Positions 1 to 7,925 of a DNA stretch of 64,000 bases are shown in pieces. This DNA comes from Flavobacteriales bacterium. GTDB taxonomy: Bacteria; Bacteroidota; Bacteroidia; NS11-12g; UBA9320. Both the position numbers and the translations under genes were made by a program. The DNA lies in the NCBI GenBank assembly GCA_020635435.1, contig JACJZU010000004.1:310001-374000 (forward strand). Direction: 5' to 3'. The first letter of the stretch is position 1. Every line of letters starts with the position of its first letter. The notes beneath the pieces were generated by a model. That model did no database searches and was not told where the DNA came from. It saw nothing but the letters and a program-made list of their open reading frames with translations.

Positions 1-1185
1 CAACAGCTTCAGTTTCGAAAAAGCGTGGCAAAAGGTCGTGAGATCGATGGATTTGTAGCCTATAATTATTACAAGCGCCGTCGAAACAGTTTCTTCAGAG
101 ATCTTGTTCAACTCGAAGAAGACCGATTGGAGACCGATGGTTCCAACGACACCACCCGATTTGATGCTTTCAGATCGCGATCCACCTATTCGTTCAGTTC
201 ACCAGGGAGCCGATTGAATTATCAGTTGGGTTATGATGCCGTACACGACATAGGGAGCGGGCTTCGGATCGAGGGAGGATCCCGGACCATGACGGATCTG
301 GCGATCTTCGGTAGTGCGGAATACAGGCTCAGCAGCAGGCTTATGTTGAAACCCGGATTGCGACTGAGCTGGAACAGTGCTTATCAGGCTCCTGTGATCC
401 CTATGCTTTCAGCGCGATACGGTAGAGGTAATTATGTTTACAGAGCAAGTTGGAGCAGGGGATTTCGAGCACCGGATCTCAAGGAGTTGTACATCTTCTT
501 TGTGGATGTAAATCACAATGTACAGGGCAATCCGGACCTGAAAGCAGAATCGTCCGATAATTTCAACTTTTCCATAAGTGGGACAAGACAAATGAAGAAG
601 GGCTTTCTGAAGCCGTCGTTGAGTACATTCTATAATCAGATATCAAATAAGATCAATCTGGCGAATATTCGGTCCGATCTGTACACCTATGTGAACATCG
701 ACGAATTCCGGAGTGCCGGTGGCCGATTGAACATGGAATGGCTCAATGAGCGAACACGATTGAACGGGGGAATCGGTATCACGGCGGTTAACAACGGTTT
801 AAATGTGAACGGTGGGAGATATTATCAATATCTGGAAGGCAACGCAGCAGCTTCCAGAACCATAGGTAATACCTGGATCACCTTGTCGGCCAAGTACAAC
901 GGTAAGCAGCAGATTTACGTTATTGATGCTGAAAATCAGGAGGTTACACAGCGCGAGACCAGGGCGTACACGCTTATGGACCTACAGGTGTCGCGGGAAT
1001 TTTTAAGCAAACGCCTACAATGCAGCGGTGGGATTAAAAATGTTATGAACGTAGGGAACATAGAGAGCATCACAGCAGTAGGCGGTGCTCATGGTTCGGA
1101 GAGTGTGGCCGTTCCAATTGGAACCGGCAGAAGCTATTTCGTGCGTATTTCATATCGATTTCAAAAATTAAAACCGGATGCTTAG
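1..1185 (+). CDS. TonB-dependent haem-type receptor, C-terminal part (5' end outside window)
   Basis: The window opens inside this gene; only the last 394 codons are present. They read as the alternating strands of a TonB-dependent outer-membrane beta-barrel. Two motifs typical of HmuR/HemR haem receptors are visible: FRAP at nt 463-474 and NPDL at nt 529-540, the segment that contributes to haem binding in characterised family members. The last barrel strand (YFVRISYRF) is followed by a short tail. The stop codon overlaps the next start codon by 8 bp, so both genes are probably on one transcript and translationally coupled. The HmuY-like neighbour supports haem or haemoprotein uptake. Plug domain and signal peptide lie upstream of the window, so the substrate is inferred. 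Confidence 0.85.
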   Translation, partial: QQLQFRKSVAKGREIDGFVAYNYYKRRRNSFFRDLVQLEEDRLETDGSNDTTRFDAFRSRSTYSFSSPGSRLNYQLGYDAVHDIGSGLRIEGGSRTMTDLAIFGSAEYRLSSRLMLKPGLRLSWNSAYQAPVIPMLSARYGRGNYVYRASWSRGFRAPDLKELYIFFVDVNHNVQGNPDLKAESSDNFNFSISGTRQMKKGFLKPSLSTFYNQISNKINLANIRSDLYTYVNIDEFRSAGGRLNMEWLNERTRLNGGIGITAVNNGLNVNGGRYYQYLEGNAAASRTIGNTWITLSAKYNGKQQIYVIDAENQEVTQRETRAYTLMDLQVSREFLSKRLQCSGGIKNVMNVGNIESITAVGGAHGSESVAVPIGTGRSYFVRISYRFQKLKPDA

Positions 1186-2140
1186 ATACATTCAATATTT
1201 CGTTCTGGCGGCTATGGTCATGCTAAGTGCCTGCTTCAGCGTTGAAGAAGCTGTGGAACCTTATCCGAGAGGTGCGAGTGCGGAATTACAGATAGCTGTA
1301 GGGGAGAAGTATGAGAATCAGGTGTACTTCGATGTGGAGTTTAACAAGGTAGTTCGTACAAATTCGAAGATGCTGTGGGATATTTCTTTCTCCTGCAATG
1401 GGGATTCCACGATCCGGCTCAATTCCGGAAGGAATATGCGTGCAGCGATTACCCAAAAGGAAAGTATGCGCGAAGTACGTGATACAGCGGGTCTTCAATT
1501 CAAATGGGATTGGTCCAATGGTAAGAATGATTCCACGGCACTCAGCGCATATACGTTTGAATCCAGAGTATGTGTGATCGCACTGGGTTTGGACGATGAA
1601 AACCAATCCCTGGGTTTTGTTAAGGTGATCTTCCGGATCGGGAATGACACGTTGTTCATGAGCTATGCCGCACTTGGGTCTGATGACATAAGGGAAGCTT
1701 ACATCGTAAAGGAACCGGATTATAACTCGGTCCATTATTCATTTCTGAATCACGAGGCACTTCAGGCCGAACCACCTAAAACGGATTACGACCTGTTATT
1801 CACCCAATATGTTCATTATTTCGAGGAGGAGGATCTGGCCTATCTCGTAATGGGTACACTTCTCAATCCGTGGAGTACTTTGGCCTATTTGAGCGATGAG
1901 CAGGATTTCGCGCTCTTGGATTTTTCCAAAGTTGAAGAACATAAGTTGAGTGCACGGGCGGATGTGATCGGTTACGATTGGAAATTCTTCTCTTTAGGTG
2001 AGGGAACCTATGTGGTCATGGACAAGCAAAATTATTTGTTAAAAGATGCCGAGGGCTTCTATTACAAGCTGCATTTCATTGGGTTTTACGACAATAATGG
2101 CCGTAAGGGTTTTCCGGTGATCGCTCACGAAAAGATCTAA
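1178..2140 (+). CDS. HmuY-family haem-binding lipoprotein
   Basis: 320 residues with a lipoprotein signal (LSAC, lipidated Cys19), so the mature protein should sit on the outer membrane. Recognised as HmuY family from the central WDISFSC segment (about residue 67), the KTDYDLLFTQY segment (about 201-211), and the C-terminal block in which FYYKLHFIGFYD and NGRKGFP close the fold. HmuY proteins capture haem and hand it to a HmuR-type TonB receptor, exactly the gene that precedes and overlaps this one. At 320 residues it is longer than the Porphyromonas protein (about 216), with an extra N-terminal domain of roughly 100 residues. Haem ligation cannot be confirmed by reading alone. Confidence 0.8.
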   Translation: MLRYIQYFVLAAMVMLSACFSVEEAVEPYPRGASAELQIAVGEKYENQVYFDVEFNKVVRTNSKMLWDISFSCNGDSTIRLNSGRNMRAAITQKESMREVRDTAGLQFKWDWSNGKNDSTALSAYTFESRVCVIALGLDDENQSLGFVKVIFRIGNDTLFMSYAALGSDDIREAYIVKEPDYNSVHYSFLNHEALQAEPPKTDYDLLFTQYVHYFEEEDLAYLVMGTLLNPWSTLAYLSDEQDFALLDFSKVEEHKLSARADVIGYDWKFFSLGEGTYVVMDKQNYLLKDAEGFYYKLHFIGFYDNNGRKGFPVIAHEKI

Positions 2141-2168
2141 ACTTAACCCTCACTTATACCTGAAGGGT

Positions 2169-2176
2169 TATATTCG
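2169..2176 (+). promoter_or_regulatory. Candidate Bacteroidota -7 element
   Basis: TATATTCG fits the TAnnTTTG-type -7 element with one substitution and lies 19 bp before the ATG of the DUF937 gene. It overlaps the right arm of a small inverted repeat (TAACCCT / AGGGTTA, about 2143-2170). No clear -33 TTTG is seen, so support is modest. Confidence 0.3.
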
Positions 2177-2195
2177 GCCAATTAAAACAGCAACT

Positions 2196-2792
2196 ATGGA
2201 TGTAACTCATATGATACTTTCCCAATTGGGAGATGGCGGTTTGGAAAAAATTGCCGGGCAAATCGGTGCAAATTCGGATCAAACGAAGAAGGCACTTGAA
2301 GGTGCGGTTCCTGCATTATTGGGAGCCATGTCGAACAATTCGAAAGATTCGAAAGGAGCGAGCGGCCTTTTAGGGGCACTGGACCGGGATCACGACGGCA
2401 GTATATTCGACGATCTCGGTGGTTTTCTCGGAAATTTTGAACAAGGTCCCGGAAATGGAATCCTTTCGCATGTTTTAGGGGAGAAGCGGGGCCAGGTTGA
2501 ATCCGGCCTGGGCCAGAAGACGGGATTGTCCAGCGGACAGGTCGGCAATCTGCTCAAAATAGTAGCCCCTTTGGTGATGGGTTATTTGGGGAAACAGAAA
2601 AGAGAGAATCAAAACGGATTCGACCTGGGCAGTTTGACCGGATTGCTTGGGGGGCTTACCAAGTCTGCGGATAAAGGTACGTCGCTCGATCTGGGGGATA
2701 TCCTTGACGTTGTTGGTGGACTCAGCAGCGGTGGTTCCGGTAAGACAGGCGGACTCGGTGGGTTGCTTGGTAAGCTCTTTGCTAGGAAGTAA
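2196..2792 (+). CDS. DUF937 domain protein (YidB-like)
   Basis: 198 residues, glycine- and leucine-rich, without signal peptide or membrane segment. The N-terminal half has the DUF937 pattern: an amphipathic start, an A/G-rich helix with ALEGAVPALLGAM near residues 34-46, an acidic DRDHDGS stretch near 64-70, then GNGILSHVLG. The second half is low-complexity Gly/Leu/Ser (LGGLLGKLFARK at the end). The family is widespread but has no established biochemical function. It is followed after 21 bp by a small outer-membrane protein gene on the same strand; no functional link is evident. Confidence 0.75.
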   Translation: MDVTHMILSQLGDGGLEKIAGQIGANSDQTKKALEGAVPALLGAMSNNSKDSKGASGLLGALDRDHDGSIFDDLGGFLGNFEQGPGNGILSHVLGEKRGQVESGLGQKTGLSSGQVGNLLKIVAPLVMGYLGKQKRENQNGFDLGSLTGLLGGLTKSADKGTSLDLGDILDVVGGLSSGGSGKTGGLGGLLGKLFARK

Positions 2793-2813
2793 CTCAATAT
2801 ATACCCTAAACAT

Positions 2814-3425
2814 ATGAAAAGTAAAAGCTTAGTATTCGCGTTGGTTTTTCTCGCCTTCACAGGAGTTGCCGTAAAGGCACAAACCGAAGAAGGACAAAGT
2901 GTAGTTACCCTCAACTTGGGCTACTCCTTGGTTGGAGACCTCCTCACAACAGCATTGGATGCCGCGGATGAGGTTAACGCCAGTTCCACTCCGGTATTCA
3001 TTCTCGGTTATGATTACGGATTATCAGACAAATTCAGTATCGGTCTTTCAGGTACATTGCAGAACATGAATGCAGATGCCGATGATTATACCTACACGAA
3101 TTTGGATAATGAGGAAGTAGTTGAAGATATATCCCTCGACCTAACCCGTTGGCAAATGGCTATTACGCCCCGTTTCCATTATGGTCAGGGTGGGAATTTG
3201 GACATGTACAGTGGTTTGCGCATTGGTATTACAGGATGGTCTACCGACATACAATCAACTGATCCGGACATCAATGATGTTGTAGACCTCACTTCCGGTA
3301 GATTCTCACTGGGCTTGACGGCCTTTGGAGTGCGCTATTACTTTAGCGAACTGATCGGAGCGAATATGGAGCTCAATTTGGGCGCTCCCTACATTTTCAG
3401 TGGGGGGATCAATCTGAAGTTTTAA
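2814..3425 (+). CDS. Small outer-membrane beta-barrel protein (OmpA/porin-like)
   Basis: 203 residues. The first 22 are a Sec signal peptide (MKSKSLVFALVFLAFTGVAVKAQ). The mature chain has the alternating aromatic/glycine strands of an eight-strand outer-membrane barrel: GYSLVGD, FILGYDYGLSDKFSIGLSG, ITPRFHYGQGG, MYSGLRIGITGW, SLGLTAFGVRYYFSE. It ends in FSGGINLKF, and a terminal Phe is the usual outer-membrane insertion signal. Length and pattern match the small 'outer membrane beta-barrel' proteins common in Flavobacteriales. Ligand or function is unknown. A strong terminator follows 29 bp after the stop. Confidence 0.75.
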   Translation: MKSKSLVFALVFLAFTGVAVKAQTEEGQSVVTLNLGYSLVGDLLTTALDAADEVNASSTPVFILGYDYGLSDKFSIGLSGTLQNMNADADDYTYTNLDNEEVVEDISLDLTRWQMAITPRFHYGQGGNLDMYSGLRIGITGWSTDIQSTDPDINDVVDLTSGRFSLGLTAFGVRYYFSELIGANMELNLGAPYIFSGGINLKF

Positions 3426-3453
3426 TCGTACTCACGAATTCCATGAAACAATG

Positions 3454-3481
3454 AAGGTCACTTGAAGTGGCCTTTTTTTTT
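3454..3481 (+). terminator. Rho-independent terminator
   Basis: A 9-bp stem, AGGTCACTT / AAGTGGCCT with one G-U pair and a very short loop, runs straight into a tract of eight or more T. It closes the transcript of the small barrel protein. Confidence 0.8.
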
Positions 3482-3748
3482 ATCCTGAAGCGAAAGGAAT
3501 AATCAAACAGTACTTCTTTAGGGGCTTTATCAAGAAAAACTGTTGCGTTGGCCGGCTTCAAATCCGAATACGGGCCGATTCTACTCGGTTATTCTTATTT
3601 TAATGTTGTCACGTCGTCCCCATATTTCAGCTTTCTGCTGAATTAATAAAATAAAATATGCATTTTAGTATTTCGGATGCAACCTTATTGGATCCGAGCA
3701 GACCAATCTAAAGCGTAACATTATTAGATCCGATCAAATCCCGGCCTT
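3482..3748. other. Intergenic stretch before DUF1800 gene
   Basis: Apart from the terminator at its left edge, this AT-rich 267-bp gap shows no gene, RNA or repeat I can support. AT-rich runs near 3640-3680 could hold a promoter for the DUF1800/DUF1501 pair, but no clean TTTG / TAnnTTTG pair is visible. Confidence 0.5.
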
Positions 3749-5356
3749 ATGATCACTGCCACCAAGAAATCTGCCCGTACGCTCAGCGGGGCTTCAACGT
3801 ATACCGGAACCTGGGGGAAGGCCCAGGTCATGCATCTACTCAGGCGCACCTTGTTTGGTGTAAAGAAATCGGAGTTAGATGCTTTCCTTAAGCTGGATAT
3901 GAGCGATGCCATCGATAAATTACTCGATACACCGACAACTCCTCCAGACCCACCGGTGAATAATTACAATACTGCGCGGGTCACAGATCCGGATATTCCC
4001 TTGGGTCAAACCTGGGTGAACGGTCCGGTGAACAATGCATTGACCGGGGCACGGCGCAATTCGCTGAAGAGTTGGTGGTTTGGGCAGATGATCGATCAGG
4101 AGAGTAATCTCCTGGAGAAGATGACCCTCTTTTGGCATAATCATTTTGCTACCGAGCTAACGGTTTACAGGGAGCCTATACATGGCTATAACCATTGTGC
4201 CACGCTGCGTGCAGGTGCGATGGGCAATTTCAAGGAACTGGTCCGCAAGATCACCATCGATCCGGCCATGTTGATCTATCTGAACGGCAACAAGAACACC
4301 AAGCGGGCGCCGGACGAGAACTATGCCCGCGAGTTGCAGGAGTTATTCACTTTGGGCAAAGGGCCCGGAAGTCAATATACCGAGGCGGATGTGCAGGCGG
4401 CAGCCAAGGTTTTGACCGGATGGCGTATCAATGCCACTACGTTGAGCAGTTACTTCGATCCCAATCAGCACGACACTTCCGATAAGACATTTTCCTCCTT
4501 CTTCGGGAATACTGTAATCTCAGGCAGGACGGGTTCGGATGGTGAGAAGGAATTGGACGATCTGCTCACGATGATCTTCAACGTGGACGAAGTCGCGAAA
4601 TTCATTGTTCGCAAGTTGTATATCTGGTTCATTTATTATGAGATCGACGAAGCTGCCGAGCAGAATGTTATTGAGCCACTTGCAGATATTTTCAGACAGA
4701 ACAACTACGAGATGAAACCTTTGTTGAAGGCTCTTTTCAGCAGCGAGCATTTCTTCGATCCATTGAACTACGGCTGTTTGATCAAGAGTCCGATCGATTA
4801 CGGTGTTGGTTTCTGTCGGCAGTATGATCTGGAGCTACCGGACAGCAGCAATGTTGCCAATCAGTATTACTTCTGGAACCTCTTTTGGCAGGTTGCATTT
4901 CTGCAGCAGCAGGATCTTGCCGATCCGCCGAGTGTAGCCGGTTGGCCCGCCTATTATCAGCTTCCTCAGATGCACGAAATTTGGATCAATACGGACACAC
5001 TGCCCAAACGCAGTCAGATCACGGATATCATGATCGGGGCGGGCGTTTCACGAGATGGTTTTAAGGTCATTATTGATGCCATCAAGGCAACGGATATTTC
5101 GACAGACCCCTCCGACCCGGATGTATTATTGAACGATTTCCTCGATTATTTCCATACGCTGCCCCCATCTGTGGATCAGCGGGAATACATGCTCAGTATC
5201 TTATTGGGAGGGCAAACGGATCCCAAGTATTGGACAAACGCATGGAACGACTATCTGGCCGATCCGGATAATGTGGTCAAATTCAATGTGGTGAATCTGA
5301 GATTGCGCAGCCTGCTTAAGTACCTGATGAATTTACCGGAATATCAACTTTCCTAA
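3749..5356 (+). CDS. DUF1800 family protein
   Basis: 535 residues. The family is recognised from the N-terminal HLLRRTLFGVKKSELDAFL (about 28-46), the EKMTLFWHNHFATE block (about 120-133), the ENYARELQELFTLGKG block (about 190-205) and VLTGWRIN. These segments are conserved across DUF1800, a predicted all-helical family of unknown activity. No signal peptide is seen at this start, although T9SS-secreted relatives exist. The gene lies 14 bp upstream of a DUF1501 gene. The two families co-occur as neighbours in many Bacteroidota and Planctomycetota, so they probably act together. Function unknown. Confidence 0.85.
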   Translation: MITATKKSARTLSGASTYTGTWGKAQVMHLLRRTLFGVKKSELDAFLKLDMSDAIDKLLDTPTTPPDPPVNNYNTARVTDPDIPLGQTWVNGPVNNALTGARRNSLKSWWFGQMIDQESNLLEKMTLFWHNHFATELTVYREPIHGYNHCATLRAGAMGNFKELVRKITIDPAMLIYLNGNKNTKRAPDENYARELQELFTLGKGPGSQYTEADVQAAAKVLTGWRINATTLSSYFDPNQHDTSDKTFSSFFGNTVISGRTGSDGEKELDDLLTMIFNVDEVAKFIVRKLYIWFIYYEIDEAAEQNVIEPLADIFRQNNYEMKPLLKALFSSEHFFDPLNYGCLIKSPIDYGVGFCRQYDLELPDSSNVANQYYFWNLFWQVAFLQQQDLADPPSVAGWPAYYQLPQMHEIWINTDTLPKRSQITDIMIGAGVSRDGFKVIIDAIKATDISTDPSDPDVLLNDFLDYFHTLPPSVDQREYMLSILLGGQTDPKYWTNAWNDYLADPDNVVKFNVVNLRLRSLLKYLMNLPEYQLS

Positions 5357-5370
5357 TTGCAAGAGCACAG

Positions 5371-6966
5371 ATGAAAAGACGAGATTTTTTAAAGACTTCA
5401 ACCCCATTCGCGGTTCTGCCTTTTGCCTTGAATGGTTTGCCGCTGAGGGCGCTTGGCAGTCCGAGTATCATGAGTGCCTTGCACGGGGCTTTTGTGGATA
5501 CGGATCATGTTCTGGTGTTGATACAGCTGAATGGCGGGAATGACGGATTGAATACGGTAATTCCGGTCGATCAGTATGCCAATCTTTCCAAGGTGCGATC
5601 CAATGTGATGATATCACAGACGAAAGTATTGTTATTGGATGATGTGAACGGAACGGGACTGCATCCGGCCATGACCGGAATGCGGCAAATGTTCAATGAT
5701 GGCAAATTGGGTATCGTTCAGAACGTGGGTTATCCCAATCCGGATTTCTCCCATTTCCGGTCTACGGATATTTGGATGAGTGGATCGGATAGCGATGAAG
5801 TGATCACATCGGGATGGGTTGGACGTTATCTTTCCCAGGAATTCCCAAATTTCCCCGATGGATTCCCCAATAGTGCCATGCCCGACCCATTGGCCTTGCA
5901 GGTCGGTTCAGTAGTAGCCCCGGTTTGTCAGGGCTTGTCGGTAAATATGGGTATGGCAATAAGCGACCCAACCACTTACTATCAGCTAATTACCGGCGAT
6001 ACAGGATCGGTGCCCAATACCCGTGCGGGTAAAGAACTCGATTACATTCGCACCGTGGCCTATCAGGCCAATGAGTATGGTAAGGTTGTGAAAGCAGCTG
6101 CTGAGAAGGGTAACAATCTATCCGATAAATATCCCTCAACCGGTCAGAACCGACTGGCAGATCAGTTGAAAATTGTAGCACAACTTATTTCCGGGGGGCT
6201 TAAAACCCGCGTATATGTGGTGAGCTTGGGCGGATTTGATACACATGCCAGTCAGGTTGATATCACGGGAGGATCTGAGAACGGAGCGCATGCCAATCTC
6301 TTAGGACAGGTGAGTGAGGCCATCGTTGCCTTCCAGGACGATATTGAGAAATTAGGGTTGGATAACCGCGTGTTGGGAATGACCTTCTCTGAATTTGGCC
6401 GACGAATAGCCTCGAACTTCTCCTATGGTACGGATCATGGAACGGCAGCACCCTTGTTCCTTTTCGGTAAGCACGTAAAAGGCAAGATAACGGGTGAGAA
6501 TCCTCAGATCCCATCTACGGTGACTGCAGCAGATAATCTACAGATGAAGCACGATTTCCGTCAGGTGTATGCTTCCGTACTGAAGGATTGGTTCTGTTTG
6601 CCGGAAACCGATGTGGACACGGTTATGATGCATGAATTCGACACCCTCGATCTTCTGGACGATGCGTGTACAACATCTTCTGCTCGTCGTGAAGATCTGC
6701 GTCGAAGCGGCAATGCATGGATCACGAATTACCCAAACCCTTTCCAATTCAGCACCACAGTACGATTTGCGAGCGAAGGAGGACACGTGAACGTGCAGTT
6801 GATCGACAGCCAGGGTCGCACGTTGCGCACATTGGTCGATGCGGTTTATCCAATGGGCGAACACAACGTATTCGTAGATATGAGCGACCTGCCTGCCGGC
6901 ACATATTATTGTAGGTACCAACGCGATAGCTATCAGCAGACAAAGGCCATGCTGAAAGTTCGTTAG
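5371..6966 (+). CDS. DUF1501 family protein with T9SS type A sorting domain
   Basis: 531 residues. The N-terminus (MKRRDFLKTSTPF) has a twin-arginine-like motif ahead of a hydrophobic stretch. DUF1501 belongs to the alkaline phosphatase/sulfatase-like fold; here LVLIQLNGGNDGLNTVIP (about 47-64), NPDFSHFRSTDIW and SLGGFDTHASQ are the conserved blocks, and the late FSEFGRR and DHGTAAPLFLFG segments contain likely metal-site residues. The last 80 residues (NYPNPF, LIDSQGRTL, LPAGTYYCRY, AMLKVR) form a T9SS type A C-terminal domain, so the protein should be exported and anchored on the cell surface. Partner of the DUF1800 gene just upstream. The stop overlaps the convergent lipid-kinase gene by 4 bp. 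Confidence 0.88.
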   Translation: MKRRDFLKTSTPFAVLPFALNGLPLRALGSPSIMSALHGAFVDTDHVLVLIQLNGGNDGLNTVIPVDQYANLSKVRSNVMISQTKVLLLDDVNGTGLHPAMTGMRQMFNDGKLGIVQNVGYPNPDFSHFRSTDIWMSGSDSDEVITSGWVGRYLSQEFPNFPDGFPNSAMPDPLALQVGSVVAPVCQGLSVNMGMAISDPTTYYQLITGDTGSVPNTRAGKELDYIRTVAYQANEYGKVVKAAAEKGNNLSDKYPSTGQNRLADQLKIVAQLISGGLKTRVYVVSLGGFDTHASQVDITGGSENGAHANLLGQVSEAIVAFQDDIEKLGLDNRVLGMTFSEFGRRIASNFSYGTDHGTAAPLFLFGKHVKGKITGENPQIPSTVTAADNLQMKHDFRQVYASVLKDWFCLPETDVDTVMMHEFDTLDLLDDACTTSSARREDLRRSGNAWITNYPNPFQFSTTVRFASEGGHVNVQLIDSQGRTLRTLVDAVYPMGEHNVFVDMSDLPAGTYYCRYQRDSYQQTKAMLKVR

Positions 6967-7847
6967 AGTTCTTCCGGAACCAACACTTTCAACACACCTT
7001 TTTTGCGGAAGCGGAATTCTGAATCTTCGAATATTTCGCCATCCATATGGGCGGTGATGTTCTTCGGGAAGTTTATTGTCATTTCACGCAGCTGAACATG
7101 TTCAACGAAAGGCAGGCCCAGATGTTGGCCTTTCGTCACCTTTGTCAGATGGAGCAACCGTTGGAGGACACTTACAGTTCTAATGATCACCACATCCAAC
7201 AGCCCATCAGCCGGTAGGGCATTGGGAGCTACTCTGAATCCGCCGCCATATTGTGCACCGTTTGCGATACTGATCATGAATGCAGGACCATTGTACTGGT
7301 AATCTGCAGATTCAATTGTGCAATTTGAGCCTCGGTAGGTGAATAGCTTTCGCAGGATGGCAGCCCAGTATTTCAATCGCAGAGGCAGGAAGGGAAATCG
7401 GCTGTACTGCGTGTGCAATGCGACGCTGCCATCAAAGCCGATCCCTACACCGTTGTGGAAATACCTTCCATTGCATTCCCAGAGATCACTTTCCACGATA
7501 CGTGTTCGTTTCCAGTTCGGGATCCGGTAATCCGATTCTCCTCCGAGAACCTGATAGAAATCGTTGCCGCTACCACCGGGAATGATGTGAATTGGAATCT
7601 GAATGGGTCCGAGTGCATTGAGAACGTCATTCAGCGTACCATCACCACCGATTATAACCAGAACATCGGGCTTCGATTCCTGAAAAGCCTTGCGAATACC
7701 TGTGTAATCCCTGGCTTGTCGTGTCCCGAAGATGCGCATTTTGTCGCGCAAGGCAACATTCCCGGCATAGAAATGCTCTTTGTAATCAAGGCTTTTACCT
7801 GCACCGGCAGTGGGATTGACAATAAGTAGCAGGCGTTCGGGAATCAT
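6963..7847 (-). CDS. Diacylglycerol kinase-like lipid kinase (YegS/DagK family)
   Basis: 294 residues, cytosolic. NPTAGAGKS (11-19), GGDGTLNDV (67-75) and GGSGNDF (91-97) are the hallmark motifs of the DAGK catalytic domain, with GGDGT forming the nucleotide-binding core. The C-terminal half carries the usual beta-sandwich (NGAQYGGGFRVAPNALPADGLLDV). Members phosphorylate diacylglycerol or related lipids; the substrate here cannot be deduced. It stands alone on the minus strand between two plus-strand genes and overlaps the convergent DUF1501 gene tail to tail. Length is normal for the family. Confidence 0.88.
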   Translation of the reverse strand: MIPERLLLIVNPTAGAGKSLDYKEHFYAGNVALRDKMRIFGTRQARDYTGIRKAFQESKPDVLVIIGGDGTLNDVLNALGPIQIPIHIIPGGSGNDFYQVLGGESDYRIPNWKRTRIVESDLWECNGRYFHNGVGIGFDGSVALHTQYSRFPFLPLRLKYWAAILRKLFTYRGSNCTIESADYQYNGPAFMISIANGAQYGGGFRVAPNALPADGLLDVVIIRTVSVLQRLLHLTKVTKGQHLGLPFVEHVQLREMTINFPKNITAHMDGEIFEDSEFRFRKKGVLKVLVPEEL

Positions 7848-7925
7848 GGCGGCAAATTACGGTGCAATACACCTAACTTGCATAAAACATTCACGCGCAT
7901 TCCCCGTTTCTTTAATTTGCGTACC

